DNA of 64,000 bases from Microbacterium sp. SORGH_AS_0428 (GTDB lineage Bacteria > Actinomycetota > Actinomycetes > Actinomycetales > Microbacteriaceae). A program made the translations under genes and the position numbers. This document shows, in pieces, positions 52,116 to 62,472 of the stretch. The notes below the pieces were generated by a model, which worked only from the letters and a program-made list of their open reading frames with translations, had not been told where the DNA came from and did not search any database. Within the stretch, counting starts at the first letter, position 1. Each line of letters starts with the position of its first letter. The DNA lies in the NCBI RefSeq assembly GCF_031453615.1, contig NZ_JAVIZT010000001.1, positions 2,790,001 through 2,854,000 of the forward strand, in the 5' to 3' direction.

Positions 52116-53720
52116 TCACGGCGCGAAGCCGTACGTGGCGGCGAGCGAGCGCAGTTCTTCCACGGACGAGATGCCGAGTTTGCGGTATGCACTGCGCATC
52201 TGGGACTTCACGGTGTTGACCGAGAGGTAGTGCTCCGTGGCGATCTCCTCGAGCGTCGCGTCCGTGAGGCGGACGCCGAGTACCGCTCGCTCGCGTGGTG
52301 TGAGCTTCTGAAACGGATCGCCCGCATCGACTCTTGCAGCGCGCACAATCGCGTCGACGACATCCGGTGAAAGTCCGTTGCTGTCAGCGGCGAGTCTGCG
52401 CACGTCCGCCCGCGGAAGCAGCACGAACGGCGAGTACAACTCCTGTTCCGACGCGATGGATGCGGCCAGACGGAAATCGTCCGCGCCCGCGCCGATCGTG
52501 AGATCGCGGGAGGCAGCGGCGCGCAGGGCGAGCGCTGCGACCAGCGCGCGCGGCGTGTGCGAGGTGCTCGCGCTCATGAGCGAAGCCGCGCGGAGCACTC
52601 TCTCGTCGAGTCCCGCGTGCGCGTCCGCGGCGATGCGCTGAATCCGCACGAGCGCGGAGACCACCTCGCCACCGAGGTCGTCGTCTGTGCCCAGGGCGTC
52701 GCGCGCGGCGGTGTGCATTCCCAGCCTTGTGAGAAGAGCATGCTTCGAAAGGGCGACGAATGCGGCGCTCTGGCCCCGCGAGGCGGAGTGCGCGATGGCC
52801 ATTGCGGGCGCTTCCAAGCCCACCATCAGGCGCATGGCCTCGGCGGACGAGTCCGCCAGGAGCGCGCTGACGTACATGTGTGCGTGAGTCCGCTCGGTCG
52901 CCGCCTGCAGATCGACGAGGGAGAGGCGCTCTCTCGCCTCGTCGAAGCAGAGCCGGTCGTAGAGAAGCAACGCCTCGGCGAGCATGACCACGGCACGGCT
53001 ACGGGGCACCCACCAGCCGTCCCTCATCTCGGGCACGCGCTGCAGCCAACGTCGGGCCTCCGAGTTCCGCCCGGCCAGCGCGTGGCACCATGCGATGGCC
53101 GCGGCGCTCCGGGCCCGACCCATGAGATCTCCCAGGAGCAGGGCGAGGTCGTAGCTGTAGGTGTACTCGCGGAACGCGGCGCGGAGATCGCCGGCCTGCT
53201 CCCACACGTAGCCCCACGCGTACGTCATCTCCGGGAGAGCGGGCTGCATGTTCTCACGTTCATCCGCCGCGCTCTCGTCCACGATCCGCCGCGCGCGCAG
53301 GGCGTACTGCGTCGCTTCGTCGAGGTCACCGCCGGCGCGTGCGGCGGCCGCTCGGATGGTCAGTTGCGTGACCCGGTCGAAGGCTGACTGCGCTTCGCTG
53401 GCGGACGTGCTGCCGCGGAACTTGGTCGTGTGAGCGGCCGGATCGTCGATGATCCTGTCCAGGTACACCTTCCCCTGGATGATGCGCGAGTTGCGCCGAG
53501 CGAAGTCTTCAGGGAACCGCAACAGCCACGCCCGCAGACGGTGGGGCTCCGAAAGCAGTGCTTCACCCCAGTGCGCCTCGACAAGAGCGGCTGCGCCGTT
53601 CCAATCGCGCGCCTCCAACAGCCGTTCAATCCGTCGGCCGATGGCACCAGTCAAAATCGTCACCCCCGAGACGGCGTCGACGCTGCCTCGGGCAGGCGCA
53701 TCTCGTCCGCGTCCCGACAC
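52116..53720 (-). CDS. LuxR-family transcriptional regulator with helical-repeat N-terminal region
   Basis: 534 residues from the GTG at 53720; another GTG at 53663 (before TILTGAIGRRIERLLEARDW) is equally plausible because neither has a good ribosome site. TPR-like helices fill the N-terminal ~460 residues (RDWNGAAALVEAHWGEALL near the start). The HTH is LTPRERAVLGVRLTDATL through HYLSVNTVKSQMRSAYRKLG. It is a paralogue in layout of the convergent LuxR gene; both recognition helices contain NTVKSQ, so the DNA sites may overlap. Confidence 0.88.
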   Translation of the reverse strand: MSGRGRDAPARGSVDAVSGVTILTGAIGRRIERLLEARDWNGAAALVEAHWGEALLSEPHRLRAWLLRFPEDFARRNSRIIQGKVYLDRIIDDPAAHTTKFRGSTSASEAQSAFDRVTQLTIRAAAARAGGDLDEATQYALRARRIVDESAADERENMQPALPEMTYAWGYVWEQAGDLRAAFREYTYSYDLALLLGDLMGRARSAAAIAWCHALAGRNSEARRWLQRVPEMRDGWWVPRSRAVVMLAEALLLYDRLCFDEARERLSLVDLQAATERTHAHMYVSALLADSSAEAMRLMVGLEAPAMAIAHSASRGQSAAFVALSKHALLTRLGMHTAARDALGTDDDLGGEVVSALVRIQRIAADAHAGLDERVLRAASLMSASTSHTPRALVAALALRAAASRDLTIGAGADDFRLAASIASEQELYSPFVLLPRADVRRLAADSNGLSPDVVDAIVRAARVDAGDPFQKLTPRERAVLGVRLTDATLEEIATEHYLSVNTVKSQMRSAYRKLGISSVEELRSLAATYGFAP

Positions 53721-53799
53721 CCCTTGTCGGTCGCTTCGACCCTAACAGCGCAGCTCCAGCCGGCGTGGGCTTCTGGCCGCACTCAGCGGCGACGGCGCC

Positions 53800-54810
53800 T
53801 CAGCGGACCGTCTTGGCCATCGACTCGCGAAACGACCGGTCGGACGGGTTCCAGGCGAAGAGCCACTCGAGCGCCGGATACCGGTCCACCAGCCAGGTGA
53901 TGATGAGCGGGGGCACGAAACCCAGCACGAGGGCGACCCCGAGCATCGTCCATGGTTCTGTGTCCCCGACGAAACGCAGGTAGGCGAGGGGGAACATGGT
54001 GAAGGGGACGTGCAGCACGTACAACCTGATCGTCCGGCGACCGATGTAGCGGAGGAAGGCGCACCATCGCGCCGACGCGAAGATGGCCACGCATCCGGCC
54101 GCACCGAGGAAGCCCGCGACGTAGAGCGGCATCTGCCACACCGCGATCGACAGGCGAGCGATCCCGAGCGTTCCTGCCGCGCTGAGGGCGATGGCCGCGC
54201 CGAGGAGGAAGATGCTCGTCCACCTGCGTCGGATGAACGCTGCGAGGGTCGGCAGGTGGGGCCCGAGTGTCACACCGATGAAGAAGGCGGCCGCATTGCT
54301 GAAGAATCGGGGGCCTTCGCCGGTCGACAGGAAGGCTCCGGCCATGATCAGCGCGAACACGACCACGAGGGGAGGGATTCTCCGCGTCGCAAGAGCGAGC
54401 AGGTAGTAGACGAAGAGGTAGGCGAGGAACCAGAGGTGATCGCCGGGGCGGATGAAGATCAACCAGAAATCGGGTTCCGGGTGGTATCCGAAGTTCTCGT
54501 ACCACTGCGCCGCGATCCAGAACATGATGATCGCCCACAGCAGATACGGATACAGGACCCTCCTCACCTTGCCCGAGAGGTAGGTCCACGGCCCCTTCGC
54601 GAGCGATCTCGTAACGAGAAGCCCGGAGAGGATGAAGATGATCGGCATCCGTAACGGGGTGATGATCACGCCCACCGTTTCCAACCGATTGAAGGGGTGA
54701 TCAGCGTAGAACCCGGCCAGTCCCACGCAGTGGAACAAGATGACGAGGATGATCGCGAGTCCCCGGAGGACATCCATCCAGTCCACGCGGGTGGAGCTCG
54801 AGGTGAACAA
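53800..54810 (-). CDS. Acyltransferase family 3 membrane protein
   Basis: 336 residues with about ten membrane helices. The N-terminal RVDWMDVLRGLAIILVILFHC carries the R-x-x-x-D-x-x-R-G and conserved His of family 3 acyltransferases (OafA/NodX type), and RMPIIFILSGLLVTRS follows. Such enzymes O-acetylate surface polysaccharide, peptidoglycan or glycolipid at the membrane. Acceptor unknown. The gene stands alone. Confidence 0.9.
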   Translation of the reverse strand: MFTSSSTRVDWMDVLRGLAIILVILFHCVGLAGFYADHPFNRLETVGVIITPLRMPIIFILSGLLVTRSLAKGPWTYLSGKVRRVLYPYLLWAIIMFWIAAQWYENFGYHPEPDFWLIFIRPGDHLWFLAYLFVYYLLALATRRIPPLVVVFALIMAGAFLSTGEGPRFFSNAAAFFIGVTLGPHLPTLAAFIRRRWTSIFLLGAAIALSAAGTLGIARLSIAVWQMPLYVAGFLGAAGCVAIFASARWCAFLRYIGRRTIRLYVLHVPFTMFPLAYLRFVGDTEPWTMLGVALVLGFVPPLIITWLVDRYPALEWLFAWNPSDRSFRESMAKTVR

Positions 54811-54957
54811 CTGATGCCTCTCTGGTGAACATGGGGCAATCGTCGAACTCTATTCGATCGTCCCTGTTCGAGGCGAGGCGGGCTCGCCGTCCGTAACCTC
54901 GCTGGGGCGCAGGTCACATCCAGGAGGGCGAGGTGCGGGGGGCGCGTGTCGCGCGCG

Positions 54958-55299
54958 TCAGAAGCCCGGAAAGAGGACTCCGGCGGTGACGGCCGCGGCG
55001 ATCGCGGTGAGGCCCGCCCACGTCGCGACCACGAACGGGATGCGCTCGCGTGCGTGCAATCTCCGACGATTGACCGGGTCGGAGACGACCGTCGTGAGCG
55101 AAGCCTTCGCGGCGGCGAGACTCGCGTAACGCCCTACAGGGGACGAGAAGCGGTCGAAGGCCACATAGCTGCCGTCGTCGTTGCGGTCGATGTAGCCGAA
55201 GAAATCCCCGTCGCGCTGAGCGACGTACAGTCCGTCGTCGGCCTCATTCCATGTGGTCCGAGTTGCGGCTGCGACGAACGGGGCGAGCGTTGTCGTCAT
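54958..55299 (-). CDS. Small membrane-anchored protein of unknown function
   Basis: 113 residues. A soluble, aromatic- and Asp-rich N-terminal part (YVAQRDGDFFGYIDRNDDGSY) precedes one C-terminal membrane helix (FVVATWAGLTAIAAAVTAGVLF). Its ATG overlaps the stop of the next upstream gene (ATGA), so it is the second gene of a two-gene unit. No known domain. Confidence 0.7.
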   Translation of the reverse strand: MTTTLAPFVAAATRTTWNEADDGLYVAQRDGDFFGYIDRNDDGSYVAFDRFSSPVGRYASLAAAKASLTTVVSDPVNRRRLHARERIPFVVATWAGLTAIAAAVTAGVLFPGF

Positions 55300-55622
55300 G
55301 CCGCCCGCCGGCGTGGCTGCTGCTGAGCGGCGGGAACCTCGTCGTCGAGGTCGACCGTGAGCCCCGCCGTCGAACTGGCGGACTCGGCGAGCGACTGGAG
55401 GAAGACGGGGTTCAGGGATTCGGGTTCGGCGGAGGAGAAGACGAACCGCAGGGGGATCGATGAGTGGATCCAGAGCGTCTCGCGTCCGTCCGCCCCACGC
55501 AGGTTGAGCGTGAAGGACTCTTGGCGACGCAGCTTCGTGGTGGCGACCACCTTGACGTGGGCCAGCAGGCGATCGTTCATCTCGACCGGGGCAGTGGCGT
55601 TTGCGTAGTAGAGCTGTCCCAT
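55296..55622 (-). CDS. Conserved small protein of the DUF7882 type (Microbacteriaceae)
   Basis: 108 residues. The pattern MGQLYYANATAPVEMNDRLL, HVKVVATTKLRRQESFTLN and IHSSIPLRFVFSSAEPESLNP is a recurring Microbacteriaceae small protein; I recall it as DUF7882, sometimes mislabelled as a DNA ligase fragment. Function is unknown. It diverges from a MarR regulator gene (97 bp between the starts), which may control it. Confidence 0.75.
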   Translation of the reverse strand: MGQLYYANATAPVEMNDRLLAHVKVVATTKLRRQESFTLNLRGADGRETLWIHSSIPLRFVFSSAEPESLNPVFLQSLAESASSTAGLTVDLDDEVPAAQQQPRRRAA

Positions 55623-55719
55623 GGGGTGCCTTTCGATCGATACGAAGCTTGTTCGATGAGGACATTACTAGGTAGGCTAGCGATATGGCAAACAAACATT
55701 TCGCGAATCGTGAGTTTCG

Positions 55720-56235
55720 ATGAGCGACCGCGCGATGTACTGGTACGACGCGAATGACGTCCGGCAGCACGCCGGCCGGCGAGTGCTCGACGCGCTTCGT
55801 ACCTACCGCGCCTCCGAGATGGCGATGCGCCGCCGCACCCAGGAATCCATGGGCATGGGCGAGAACGACCTTCTCGTGCTGCAGTTCCTCATGGGTGCGG
55901 CCAAGCGGGGCGGGGAGGTCTCGCCGGTCGATATCGGCCGCCACCTCGGCGTCTCGACGCCCTCCGTCACCGGAATACTGGATCGGCTCGAGCGCAGCGG
56001 GCACCTCAAGCGCAAACCGCACCCGCAGGACCGACGGCGATTGCTCGTCGAGACGACCGAGCTCGCCCACATCGAGGTGCGCCGCACGCTGGACGGTATG
56101 CACGCGCGGATGATGGCTGCCGTCCGGCCTCTCGATCCGGACGATGCGGATGTCATCGTCGGCTTCCTCCACGCGATGACGGAGGCCGTGGATGCGGTGG
56201 ATTCGCCCGGCAGCGTGGAAGCCTCCACTGCCTGA
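55720..56235 (+). CDS. MarR-family transcriptional regulator
   Basis: 171 residues. The winged helix is GENDLLVLQFLMGAAKRGG, VSPVDIGRHLGVSTPSVTGILDRLERSGHL (~69-98, in two parts) and the wing KRKPHPQDRRRLLVE. It is a dimeric MarR protein that responds to small molecules or oxidation. Divergent from the two small-protein genes, which are likely targets. The effector is unknown. Confidence 0.9.
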   Translation: MSDRAMYWYDANDVRQHAGRRVLDALRTYRASEMAMRRRTQESMGMGENDLLVLQFLMGAAKRGGEVSPVDIGRHLGVSTPSVTGILDRLERSGHLKRKPHPQDRRRLLVETTELAHIEVRRTLDGMHARMMAAVRPLDPDDADVIVGFLHAMTEAVDAVDSPGSVEASTA

Positions 56236-56358
56236 AGGGCGTCTCGGGGTGCCGGTCGTGCCGGGCGTGCACTCGCGCGTAAGGGGGAGGCGTCGCCGAG
56301 CGAAGGGTATCCGTGCCCGCTGGGGGTCCTGAACCTCGCCGCCGCGTAGTCTCGATCG

Positions 56359-57306
56359 GTGACCTCGCCCCACCCGCGTCGCCTGCCCCGACCGATCGCC
56401 GTCGCCGGCGCCGTTCTCGTGGGCGTCCTCACCGCGACGCAGGCGCAGATCAACGGCGCGCTCGGCGCAGCGATCGGCGATGCGCTGACGGCCGCCGCCA
56501 TCTCGTTCGGATCGGGCTTCGTCATCCTGTTGGCCCTCAGCACCCTGCTGGCCGGCGGGCGCGTGGGAGTCGCCCGCCTCATCTCGGGGGTCCGCGAGCG
56601 CCGCATTCCGGTGTGGATGATCCTCGGCGGCGCCGCGGGAGCGTTCACCGTCTTCACGCAGGGACTCGCCGTCGCGGCGATCGGCGTCGCAGCCTTCACC
56701 GTCGGCGTGGTCGCAGGTCAGACTGTCAACGGCGTCGTCCTCGATCGGGTCGGCTACGGACCCGCCGGCGTCGTCGGGGTCACGATCGGCCGCCTCGTCG
56801 GGGCACTGCTCGTCGTTGCGGCGGTGGTGGTCTCACTGGTGGGCGAGGGAGCCGCATCCGTACCGATCTGGCTGCTCGTGCTGCCCCTGCTGGCGGGAGC
56901 GGGAATCGCTTGGCAGCAGGCGACGAACGGACGGCTGCGCAATGAGGTGGGCAGCCCCTTGACCGCCACACTCGTGAACTTCGCCGGTGGCACCGTGCTC
57001 CTGACGACGGCAGCCGCCGTCAGGCTCGGGATCGCAGGACCGCCTCGGCTGCCGTCCGAACCATGGCTGTACGTGGGCGGTGCCATCGGCGTCGTCTACA
57101 TCTTCCTGTCGGCGGCGCTCGTCCGGCACACCGGTGTGCTGCAGCTGGGGCTCGGGTCGGTGGTCGGCTTGCTCGGTGCCTCGGTCGTCATCGACGCGCT
57201 CTTTCCCGGACATTCCGGACCGCCCATACAGCTTGCGTTGGTCGCCGTGGCCATCGCCGTCGTCGGCGTCGTCGTGGCGACCGTGCCACGCTGGCGACGC
57301 CGATGA
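56359..57306 (+). CDS. DMT-family (DUF606/YdcZ-like) transporter
   Basis: 315 residues with ten predicted membrane helices arranged as two DUF606 halves (AVAGAVLVGVLTATQAQINGALG; later GAGIAWQQATNGRLRNEVGSPLTATLVNF in parts). The QxxxNGxLG motif occurs in both halves, which marks the duplication. Substrate unknown. The GTG start has TAGTCT exactly 6 bp upstream with no ribosome site, so the mRNA is probably leaderless. Confidence 0.88.
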   Translation: MTSPHPRRLPRPIAVAGAVLVGVLTATQAQINGALGAAIGDALTAAAISFGSGFVILLALSTLLAGGRVGVARLISGVRERRIPVWMILGGAAGAFTVFTQGLAVAAIGVAAFTVGVVAGQTVNGVVLDRVGYGPAGVVGVTIGRLVGALLVVAAVVVSLVGEGAASVPIWLLVLPLLAGAGIAWQQATNGRLRNEVGSPLTATLVNFAGGTVLLTTAAAVRLGIAGPPRLPSEPWLYVGGAIGVVYIFLSAALVRHTGVLQLGLGSVVGLLGASVVIDALFPGHSGPPIQLALVAVAIAVVGVVVATVPRWRRR

Positions 57307-57846
57307 TCAGCGCGGGAGCCTGCTGAGGAACGCGGCACCGTCGATCTGCTTGACCCGCATCTCGCGGGCGAGCCCAGGCTTGCCTCCGACGTAGAGCCAC
57401 CCCAACAGCCGTTCGTTCTTGCGCAGCCCGTGCGCCTTGGCGACGGCTTTGCTGCGGGTGTAGTGACCCGTGCGCCAGATCACGCCCCATCCGGCCTCGT
57501 CGAGAGCCAGGCTCAGCATGTGTGCGACTCCGGACGCGACCGCCTCCTGCTCCCAATCCGGCACTTTGTCCTTCTGGATGCGGGCGACGACCGCGATGAG
57601 CAGCGGGGCACGCAGCGGCTTGGTCGATGCGCCGTCCTTCTTCTCCGCCTTGTGGATCGCGCGTCCGAGACGCTCGCGGTCTTCGCCGCGCAGTTCGATC
57701 AGCCGCCACGGTCGCAGCGATGAGTGGTCGGCCACCCGTCCTGCGGCCGCGACCATGTCGACGAGTTCGTCATGCGTCGGCGCTTCGTCGGTCACTTTGG
57801 ACCACGATCGGCGCACGCGCATCGCGTCGCGTGCGCCGGTGGTCAT
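57307..57846 (-). CDS. Nitroreductase-family protein
   Basis: 179 residues. FMN-binding features are RRSWSKVTDEAPTHDEL and AAAGRVADHSSLRPWRLIEL near the N-terminus and GWGVIWRTGHYTRSKAV near residue 120. It is an NAD(P)H-dependent flavoenzyme of the YdjA/putative nitroreductase type. The ATG overlaps the msrB stop (ATGA), so the two are co-translated and may act together in redox stress. Confidence 0.88.
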   Translation of the reverse strand: MTTGARDAMRVRRSWSKVTDEAPTHDELVDMVAAAGRVADHSSLRPWRLIELRGEDRERLGRAIHKAEKKDGASTKPLRAPLLIAVVARIQKDKVPDWEQEAVASGVAHMLSLALDEAGWGVIWRTGHYTRSKAVAKAHGLRKNERLLGWLYVGGKPGLAREMRVKQIDGAAFLSRLPR

Positions 57847-58250
57847 TCGCCGGCCTCCGGGGTGAACTCGAGCGCGATCGAGTTCATGCAGTACCGGTCG
57901 CCGGTGGGCGTGCCGAAGCCGTCGGGGAACACATGGCCGAGGTGCGAGCCGCAGGAGGCGCAGCGCACTTCGGTGCGCACCATCCCGTGGCTGTTGTCCT
58001 CGATCAGTTCCACGGCCTCGGGGCGGACCGACTCGTAGAAGCTCGGCCAGCCGCAGTGCGAATCGAACTTCGTTCCGCTCTGGAACAGTTCGGCGCCGCA
58101 GGCGGCACACGCGTACAGACCTGCTCGCGACTCATCGAGCAGCTCGCCCGTCCAGGCACGCTCGGTCGCCGCCTCGCGCAAGACCGCGTACTTGTCTGCT
58201 CCGAGCTCCTCGCGCCACTGCTCCTCGGACTTGTTCACTGCGTAGCTCAT
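57843..58250 (-). CDS. msrB: Peptide-methionine (R)-S-oxide reductase MsrB
   Basis: 135 residues. Zinc-binding CxxC pairs in ACAACGAEL and RCASCGSHLGHVF, substrate loop HCGWPSFYES and the catalytic cysteine in GDRYCMNSIAL (residue ~121). It reduces methionine-R-sulfoxide in proteins. Start chosen at the ATG 58250, with AGGAGGACCA upstream. Coupled to the nitroreductase gene. Confidence 0.97.
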   Translation of the reverse strand: MSYAVNKSEEQWREELGADKYAVLREAATERAWTGELLDESRAGLYACAACGAELFQSGTKFDSHCGWPSFYESVRPEAVELIEDNSHGMVRTEVRCASCGSHLGHVFPDGFGTPTGDRYCMNSIALEFTPEAGE

Positions 58251-58301
58251 TGGTCCTCCTTCTGTTCCATTCAACCCGACCTGCGAGGGCACTGTTCCCG
58301 T

Positions 58302-59324
58302 GTGACCGAGAATGAGCGGGTGAGCGAACTCGAGGCAGTCATCGCGCGCTACCGGCGCTTCGCCGAGGAAGAGGCGCCGGGTCGCAGCACGCTCTACGAG
58401 CAGTGGGCGCACGCGGTGCATACCGCCCCGGAACTCGCCTCCGTTCTCGCGCGGATCCCGGCGACGCATCGGCAGCCGCCCCTCGTGTTCGCCGTCAGCA
58501 GGCTCCTGGGAGCGCCGGAGACGGAGGGTGAGGAGTGGGGAGCGTGGGTGCTCACGCACGCCGACGTCCTCGTGGCGGAGTCCGCGGCGCGCTCTGTGCA
58601 GACGAACGAGCCCGGGCGCTGCGCCGCGCTGCTTCCCGCGCTCTCGCAGATCGAAGGCCCCATCGCCCTCCTGGAGATCGGCGCGAGCGCGGGCCTGTGC
58701 CTCTACCCGGACCGCTACTCCTATCGCTACGTCGCGGATACGGGCCGGACACGACGGCTCGATCCGATCGCCGGTCCGGCACCCGTCGTGCTCTCATCCG
58801 ACTGGAGCGGTCCGGACGCGGGGCTGCGGATCCCGACGGTCGTGTGGCGGGCGGGCATCGACCTGCATCCGCTCGACGCCCGCTCCGCCGGCGATCGCCG
58901 CTGGCTCACGGGGCTCGTGTGGCCGGGGGAGAGCGGAAGACGGGAGCGTATCGACGCGGCCCTCGACATGGCGGCCGAAGAGCCTCCGATCCTGCGAGCG
59001 GCGGATGCGGCGGCGCCCGGCGTCATCGCCGAGCTGGCGCTGGCCGCACCACCCGACGCGACCCTCGTGGTCACGACACCGGGAGTCCTGGCGCACGTCC
59101 CCTGGGAGGGGCGGCGTCGCATCATCGACGCGGCACGGGCATCAGGGCGCTGGATCACGATCGACGCACCGCGGCTGCACGACGGCTGGAGCGGGCCGAT
59201 CGACGAGGCCGCCTGGCCGAAGGGTCGCTTCGCGCTGGCCCTGGATGGCGAGGTGCTCGCCGCAGTCGACCCGCTGGGGGCGGCCGTGGAGTGGCGTCCG
59301 GCTGCGGCGGGAACCCTCGGTTAG
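58302..59324 (+). CDS. DUF2332 family protein
   Basis: 340 residues from a GTG at 58302; a second GTG at 58320 is possible. The sequence matches the DUF2332 pattern: RYRRFAEEEAPGRSTLYEQW at the N-terminus, the central PIALLEIGASAGLCLYPDRY (a Rossmann-like GxSAG loop that resembles a methyltransferase) and PGVLAHVPWEGRRRI near the end. Function is unknown. It is followed by the DUF3263 gene 9 bp downstream. Confidence 0.85.
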   Translation: MTENERVSELEAVIARYRRFAEEEAPGRSTLYEQWAHAVHTAPELASVLARIPATHRQPPLVFAVSRLLGAPETEGEEWGAWVLTHADVLVAESAARSVQTNEPGRCAALLPALSQIEGPIALLEIGASAGLCLYPDRYSYRYVADTGRTRRLDPIAGPAPVVLSSDWSGPDAGLRIPTVVWRAGIDLHPLDARSAGDRRWLTGLVWPGESGRRERIDAALDMAAEEPPILRAADAAAPGVIAELALAAPPDATLVVTTPGVLAHVPWEGRRRIIDAARASGRWITIDAPRLHDGWSGPIDEAAWPKGRFALALDGEVLAAVDPLGAAVEWRPAAAGTLG

Positions 59325-59333
59325 CGTTGCCTC

Positions 59334-59603
59334 GTGCCCGTGCGCGACTCCGCATCCGACGCTCTGAGCGAGCGCGACTCCCAGCTGCTCGCCTTCGAGG
59401 CGCGCTGGCTCGGACACACCGGCGCCAAGGAGGAAGCGATCCGGGTCGAGCTTCAGCTCGCGCCGGCACGGTACTACCAGCTGCTGGGGCGACTGATCGA
59501 TTCGCAGGCCGCTCTGGCCCAGGATCCGCTCCTCGTCGGCCGGCTGCGCCGCATCCGCGACGATCGTCGGCGTGAGCGTTCGACAGCTCGCCGCGGCGCC
59601 TGA
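59334..59603 (+). CDS. DUF3263 protein
   Basis: 89 residues. The helix-turn-helix-like segment DSQLLAFEARWLGHTGAKEEAIRVELQLAPARYYQLL (in parts) is characteristic of DUF3263, a short actinobacterial family often upstream of a LytR_C-domain gene, as here. Possibly DNA-binding. The GTG start has TAGCGT 6 bp upstream, indicating a leaderless mRNA. Confidence 0.88.
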   Translation: MPVRDSASDALSERDSQLLAFEARWLGHTGAKEEAIRVELQLAPARYYQLLGRLIDSQAALAQDPLLVGRLRRIRDDRRRERSTARRGA

Positions 59604-59648
59604 GGCCCGTTCCGCAGACGGAGCGAGGGGCTCCGGTAGCATCGTGGG

Positions 59649-60251
59649 GTGTCCCGAAACCCGCATCCCCGCGACCGATTCGACGACCTGCCGAACACCT
59701 CGGGGCGTGTCGGAGCCCACCGCGCCGAGAACCCGCGAATGCGGGCGGGCGTCGTCACGCTCTGGGCGATCGTCGTCACGATCGTCCTCATCGCTGCGGG
59801 GATCTTCGGGAGCCTGGTGCTTTCCGGGCGCATCGTGCTGGTGCCCTCGCCGACACCCACCCCGACTCCGACGCCCGAGGTGACGCCCGTGGTCGACATG
59901 TCCTTCTCCGTGCTGGTGCTCAACGCGACGCCGGAGACAGGCCTGGCGACCACCATGAAGGACGAGCTGATCGCCAAGGGCTGGGCTGCAGACCTCGTCA
60001 ACGCGAGCAGTGCCAGTGCCACGGACTTCCCGCAGACGACGGTCTATTACGCGTTCCCGGGCGACGAGGCGGCGGCCAAGGGTCTCGCCGAGCTCATCGG
60101 CGGAGCGGACGTCGCCCAGAGCACGCAGTATCAGCCGACGGACGATGCAGGCACGGCCGATGTGGACGAGTCGCAGGCGAAGCAGCTGACGATCGTGATC
60201 GGACTCGACCGCACCGCCGCAGGGGCGCCCAGTCCCACGCCGACCCCCTGA
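59649..60251 (+). CDS. LytR_C-domain membrane-anchored protein
   Basis: 200 residues. A cytoplasmic N-terminus, one membrane helix (VVTLWAIVVTIVLIAAGIFGSLVL, ~35-58), a Thr/Pro repeat linker (PTPTPTPTPE) and a LytR C-terminal domain (VLVLNATPETGLATTMKDEL, ~87-175), closed by another Pro/Thr tail. The domain is found in cell-envelope LCP-linked proteins; there is no LCP catalytic domain here. GTG start with TAGCAT 6 bp upstream. It follows the DUF3263 gene, a conserved pair. Confidence 0.85.
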   Translation: MSRNPHPRDRFDDLPNTSGRVGAHRAENPRMRAGVVTLWAIVVTIVLIAAGIFGSLVLSGRIVLVPSPTPTPTPTPEVTPVVDMSFSVLVLNATPETGLATTMKDELIAKGWAADLVNASSASATDFPQTTVYYAFPGDEAAAKGLAELIGGADVAQSTQYQPTDDAGTADVDESQAKQLTIVIGLDRTAAGAPSPTPTP

Positions 60252-60386
60252 GCCTCCCCATCGAGGGCCGCGTGTTTCCGCGGCGTAAATAGTTCGCTGC
60301 TGCTGTGTCAACTGTGTCGGATCCGTCGCTTCCACGCTGTTTCCGCTGCATACGATGACTGCGTTCTACAGCATCAGGAGACTCGT

Positions 60387-60590
60387 ATGGCCCAGGGCAC
60401 CGTCAAATGGTTCAACGCCGAGAAGGGGTATGGATTCATCACCTCCGGCGACGGTGAGGACGTCTTCGTCCACTACTCGAACATCGACATGACCGGATTC
60501 CGCGTCCTCGAAGAAGGGCAGGCCGTGGAGTTCACGGTCGGCAGCGGACAGAAGGGTCCGCAGGCGGAGTCGGTTCGCATCGTCGCCTGA
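60387..60590 (+). CDS. cspA: Cold-shock protein (CspA family)
   Basis: 67 residues of the OB-fold [30 protein letters not shown] (RNP2-like) and the acidic [10 protein letters not shown]. It binds single-stranded RNA/DNA as an RNA chaperone. AGGAG lies upstream of the ATG, so it is not leaderless. A very strong terminator follows. Confidence 0.97.
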   Translation: MAQGTVKWFNAEKGYGFITSGDGEDVFVHYSNIDMTGFRVLEEGQAVEFTVGSGQKGPQAESVRIVA

Positions 60591-60602
60591 GACCTCCTCT
60601 CA

Positions 60603-60640
60603 CGAGACCCCCGCGCACCCGTCGGTGCGCGGGGGTCTCG
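60603..60640. terminator. Terminator of the cold-shock gene
   Basis: A perfect 17-bp stem (60603-60619 with 60624-60640) around CGTC, starting 13 bp after the stop. Confidence 0.93.
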
Positions 60641-60677
60641 CCGTGTGCTCCGCCTTCTTCCGGGCAACGCGCGGCGG

Positions 60678-60704
60678 CTTGCACTCCCAGGGGGCGAGTG
60701 CCAG
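60678..60704. promoter_or_regulatory. Degenerate CIRCE element overlapping the groEL promoter
   Basis: CTTGCACTC-N9-GAGTGCCAG follows the CIRCE layout with the 6-bp cores intact and the outer bases changed. A promoter-like pair, TTGCAC (60679-60684) and CAGAAT (60702-60707) with 17 bp spacing, lies on it, so a repressor bound here would cover the -35 and -10 elements. Confidence 0.65.
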
Positions 60705-60710
60705 AATGAG

Positions 60711-60737
60711 TTAGCACTCGATATCACTGAGTGCTAA
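60711..60737. promoter_or_regulatory. Perfect CIRCE element (HrcA operator)
   Basis: TTAGCACTC-N9-GAGTGCTAA matches the consensus exactly and ends 36 bp before the groEL start, around the expected transcription start. HrcA, not encoded in this window, should repress from it until heat shock. Confidence 0.97.
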
Positions 60738-62393
<1,656 letters not shown>

Positions 62394-62409
62394 ATCCAGA
62401 CCTCACGAA

Positions 62410-62445
62410 CGGATGCCCCGGTCCCGCAAGGGACCGGGGCATCCG
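62410..62445. terminator. Terminator of groEL
   Basis: A perfect 16-bp stem (62410-62425 with 62430-62445, CGGATGCCCCGGTCCC as the left arm) around GCAA, 16 bp after the stop. Confidence 0.93.
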
Positions 62446-62472
62446 CCGTTTCCGGTGGGGGGACCGGAGATC

